Shown: one piece after another, positions 63,506-64,000 of the stretch
Position numbering within the stretch: the stretch's first letter is position 1
Layout: every line of letters starts with the position of its first letter
Assembly (NCBI RefSeq): GCF_927798095.1
Contig: NZ_CAKMMF010000001.1
Span: 62,001-126,000, forward strand
Origin: Paenibacillus plantiphilus
GTDB taxonomy: Bacteria > Bacillota > Bacilli > Paenibacillales > Paenibacillaceae
Direction of reading: 5' to 3'
Length of the DNA: 64,000 nt
Notes under the pieces: model-generated
The model's input: only the letters and a program-made list of their open reading frames with translations
Told to the model about the DNA's origin: nothing
The model's database searches: none
Translations under genes and position numbers: made by a program

Positions 63506-64000
63506 TCATTCTCGCAGACTCAGCTTATAGCCGTGTCCACGTATCGTTTCAACGGCCCCTTCAAGCCCGATTTCCTCCAGCTTCTTCCTGAGCCGTGTGA
63601 CATTGACCGTTAACGTATTGTCATCAACGAACTGTACATCGTCCCACATCGTCTCCAGCAGCCGTTCCCTGGACACAATGTGTCCAGCTTGTCTGATCAA
63701 ACATTCCGCCAGCAGACATTCATTTTTCGTCAAATCAACGGCATGCCCTCGCCACTCCAGCTCATTCTTGCTGAGCTGCAGCTTCAAACCTCCCGCTTCC
63801 AGCTCCGTTGCCGCAGCAGGCTGGACAGCATATTCACCGTAGGTCCGGCGCAGCAGGCTCTTAATCTTGGCATGCAGCAAATCCAATGGAATCGGCTTCG
63901 TCACATAATCATCGCCGCCGTTCTCAATCGCCATCACCTGATCCATCTCCCCCGCGCGCGCAGAAACAAAAATGATAGGAGCGCTGGAAACCGTGCGAAA
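63506..64000 (-). CDS. OmpR-family response regulator, Bce-type (5' end beyond window)
   Basis: C-terminal 164 residues of a response regulator; the frame is open to the right edge. The receiver remnant reads APIIFVSARAGEMDQVMAIE, GGDDYVTKPIPLDLLHAKIK, including the conserved Lys of TKP; the phospho-acceptor Asp lies outside the window. The winged-helix DNA-binding domain has LTKNECLLAECLIRQAGHIV, SRERLLETMWDD, DDNTLTVNVTRLRKKLEEIG and TIRGHGYKL, close to BceR. It precedes the kinase by 22 bases, giving the order regulator-kinase-ATPase-permease. Confidence 0.93.
   Translation of the reverse strand, partial: FRTVSSAPIIFVSARAGEMDQVMAIENGGDDYVTKPIPLDLLHAKIKSLLRRTYGEYAVQPAAATELEAGGLKLQLSKNELEWRGHAVDLTKNECLLAECLIRQAGHIVSRERLLETMWDDVQFVDDNTLTVNVTRLRKKLEEIGLEGAVETIRGHGYKLSLRE

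Overview
The window is chromosomal DNA from a spore-forming, moderate-GC Gram-positive bacterium, most likely Paenibacillus or a close relative. The evidence is a gamma-type SASP gene, Sda, YtxC, LiaFSR, Bce-type and Ktr systems, T-box, S-box and ydaO riboswitches in Bacillus style, an mqnC gene (futalosine menaquinone route), and frequent short palindromic intergenic repeats. No prophage, CRISPR array, complete IS element, rRNA or tRNA was recognised.

Layout. 1-4.7 kb: 3' part of a membrane-anchored HtrA protease, a YugN-like gene and the liaF-liaS-liaR envelope-stress operon (leftward). 4.8-10 kb: ammonium transporter, a 150-bp palindrome, a soluble chemoreceptor with a C-terminal sensor, a small SASP, an ECF sigma factor and a 3D-domain protein. 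10-13.5 kb: thrS behind a T-box leader and a 66-bp tandem repeat, then ytxC. 13.7-20.3 kb: a diguanylate cyclase, a flagellin-tail mini-ORF, mqnC, the S-box controlled metA-metI operon and corA. 20.5-29.6 kb: mostly accessory metabolism and regulators (class C beta-lactamase-like lipoprotein, MocR/LysE pair, GNAT, MFS, LysR, PHP phosphatase, DUF695 protein, HxlR). 29.7-36 kb: a secreted S1C protease with a copper-amine-oxidase-N-like domain, then sdhCAB with a divergent LysR gene. 36-40.3 kb: ktrB-ktrA under a c-di-AMP riboswitch, and a CPBP protease. 40.9-44.6 kb: uvrC, two very small genes with clear promoters, and an RsgA-type GTPase. 44.9-49.3 kb: sulfate-uptake operon cysP-cysT-cysW-cysA-yezD. 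50.3-58.4 kb: dnaB-dnaI, yuiB-like gene, hemQ, ndh, a type-2 ferredoxin-NADP reductase, a zinc-ribbon protein and sda with a DnaA-box cluster. 58.6-64 kb: a YheC/D-like ATP-grasp gene and a BceRSAB-type antibiotic-sensing/detoxification module whose response-regulator gene runs off the right end.

Themes. Envelope stress (HtrA, LiaFSR, Bce, 3D protein), sulfur/methionine supply (S-box metAI, cys operon), respiratory electron flow (sdhCAB, ndh, mqnC, hemQ) and K+/Mg2+/NH4+ transport are the main functions. Several RNA switches and promoters can be placed precisely and decide translation starts (amt, thrS, metA, ktrB). The least explained pieces are the double-terminated 35-codon gene upstream of rsgA, the thrS leader repeat, the flagellin-tail ORF, the eroded decapeptide repeat at the end of cysW, the structured corA leader and the hairpin that would enclose the start of the 3D-domain gene.
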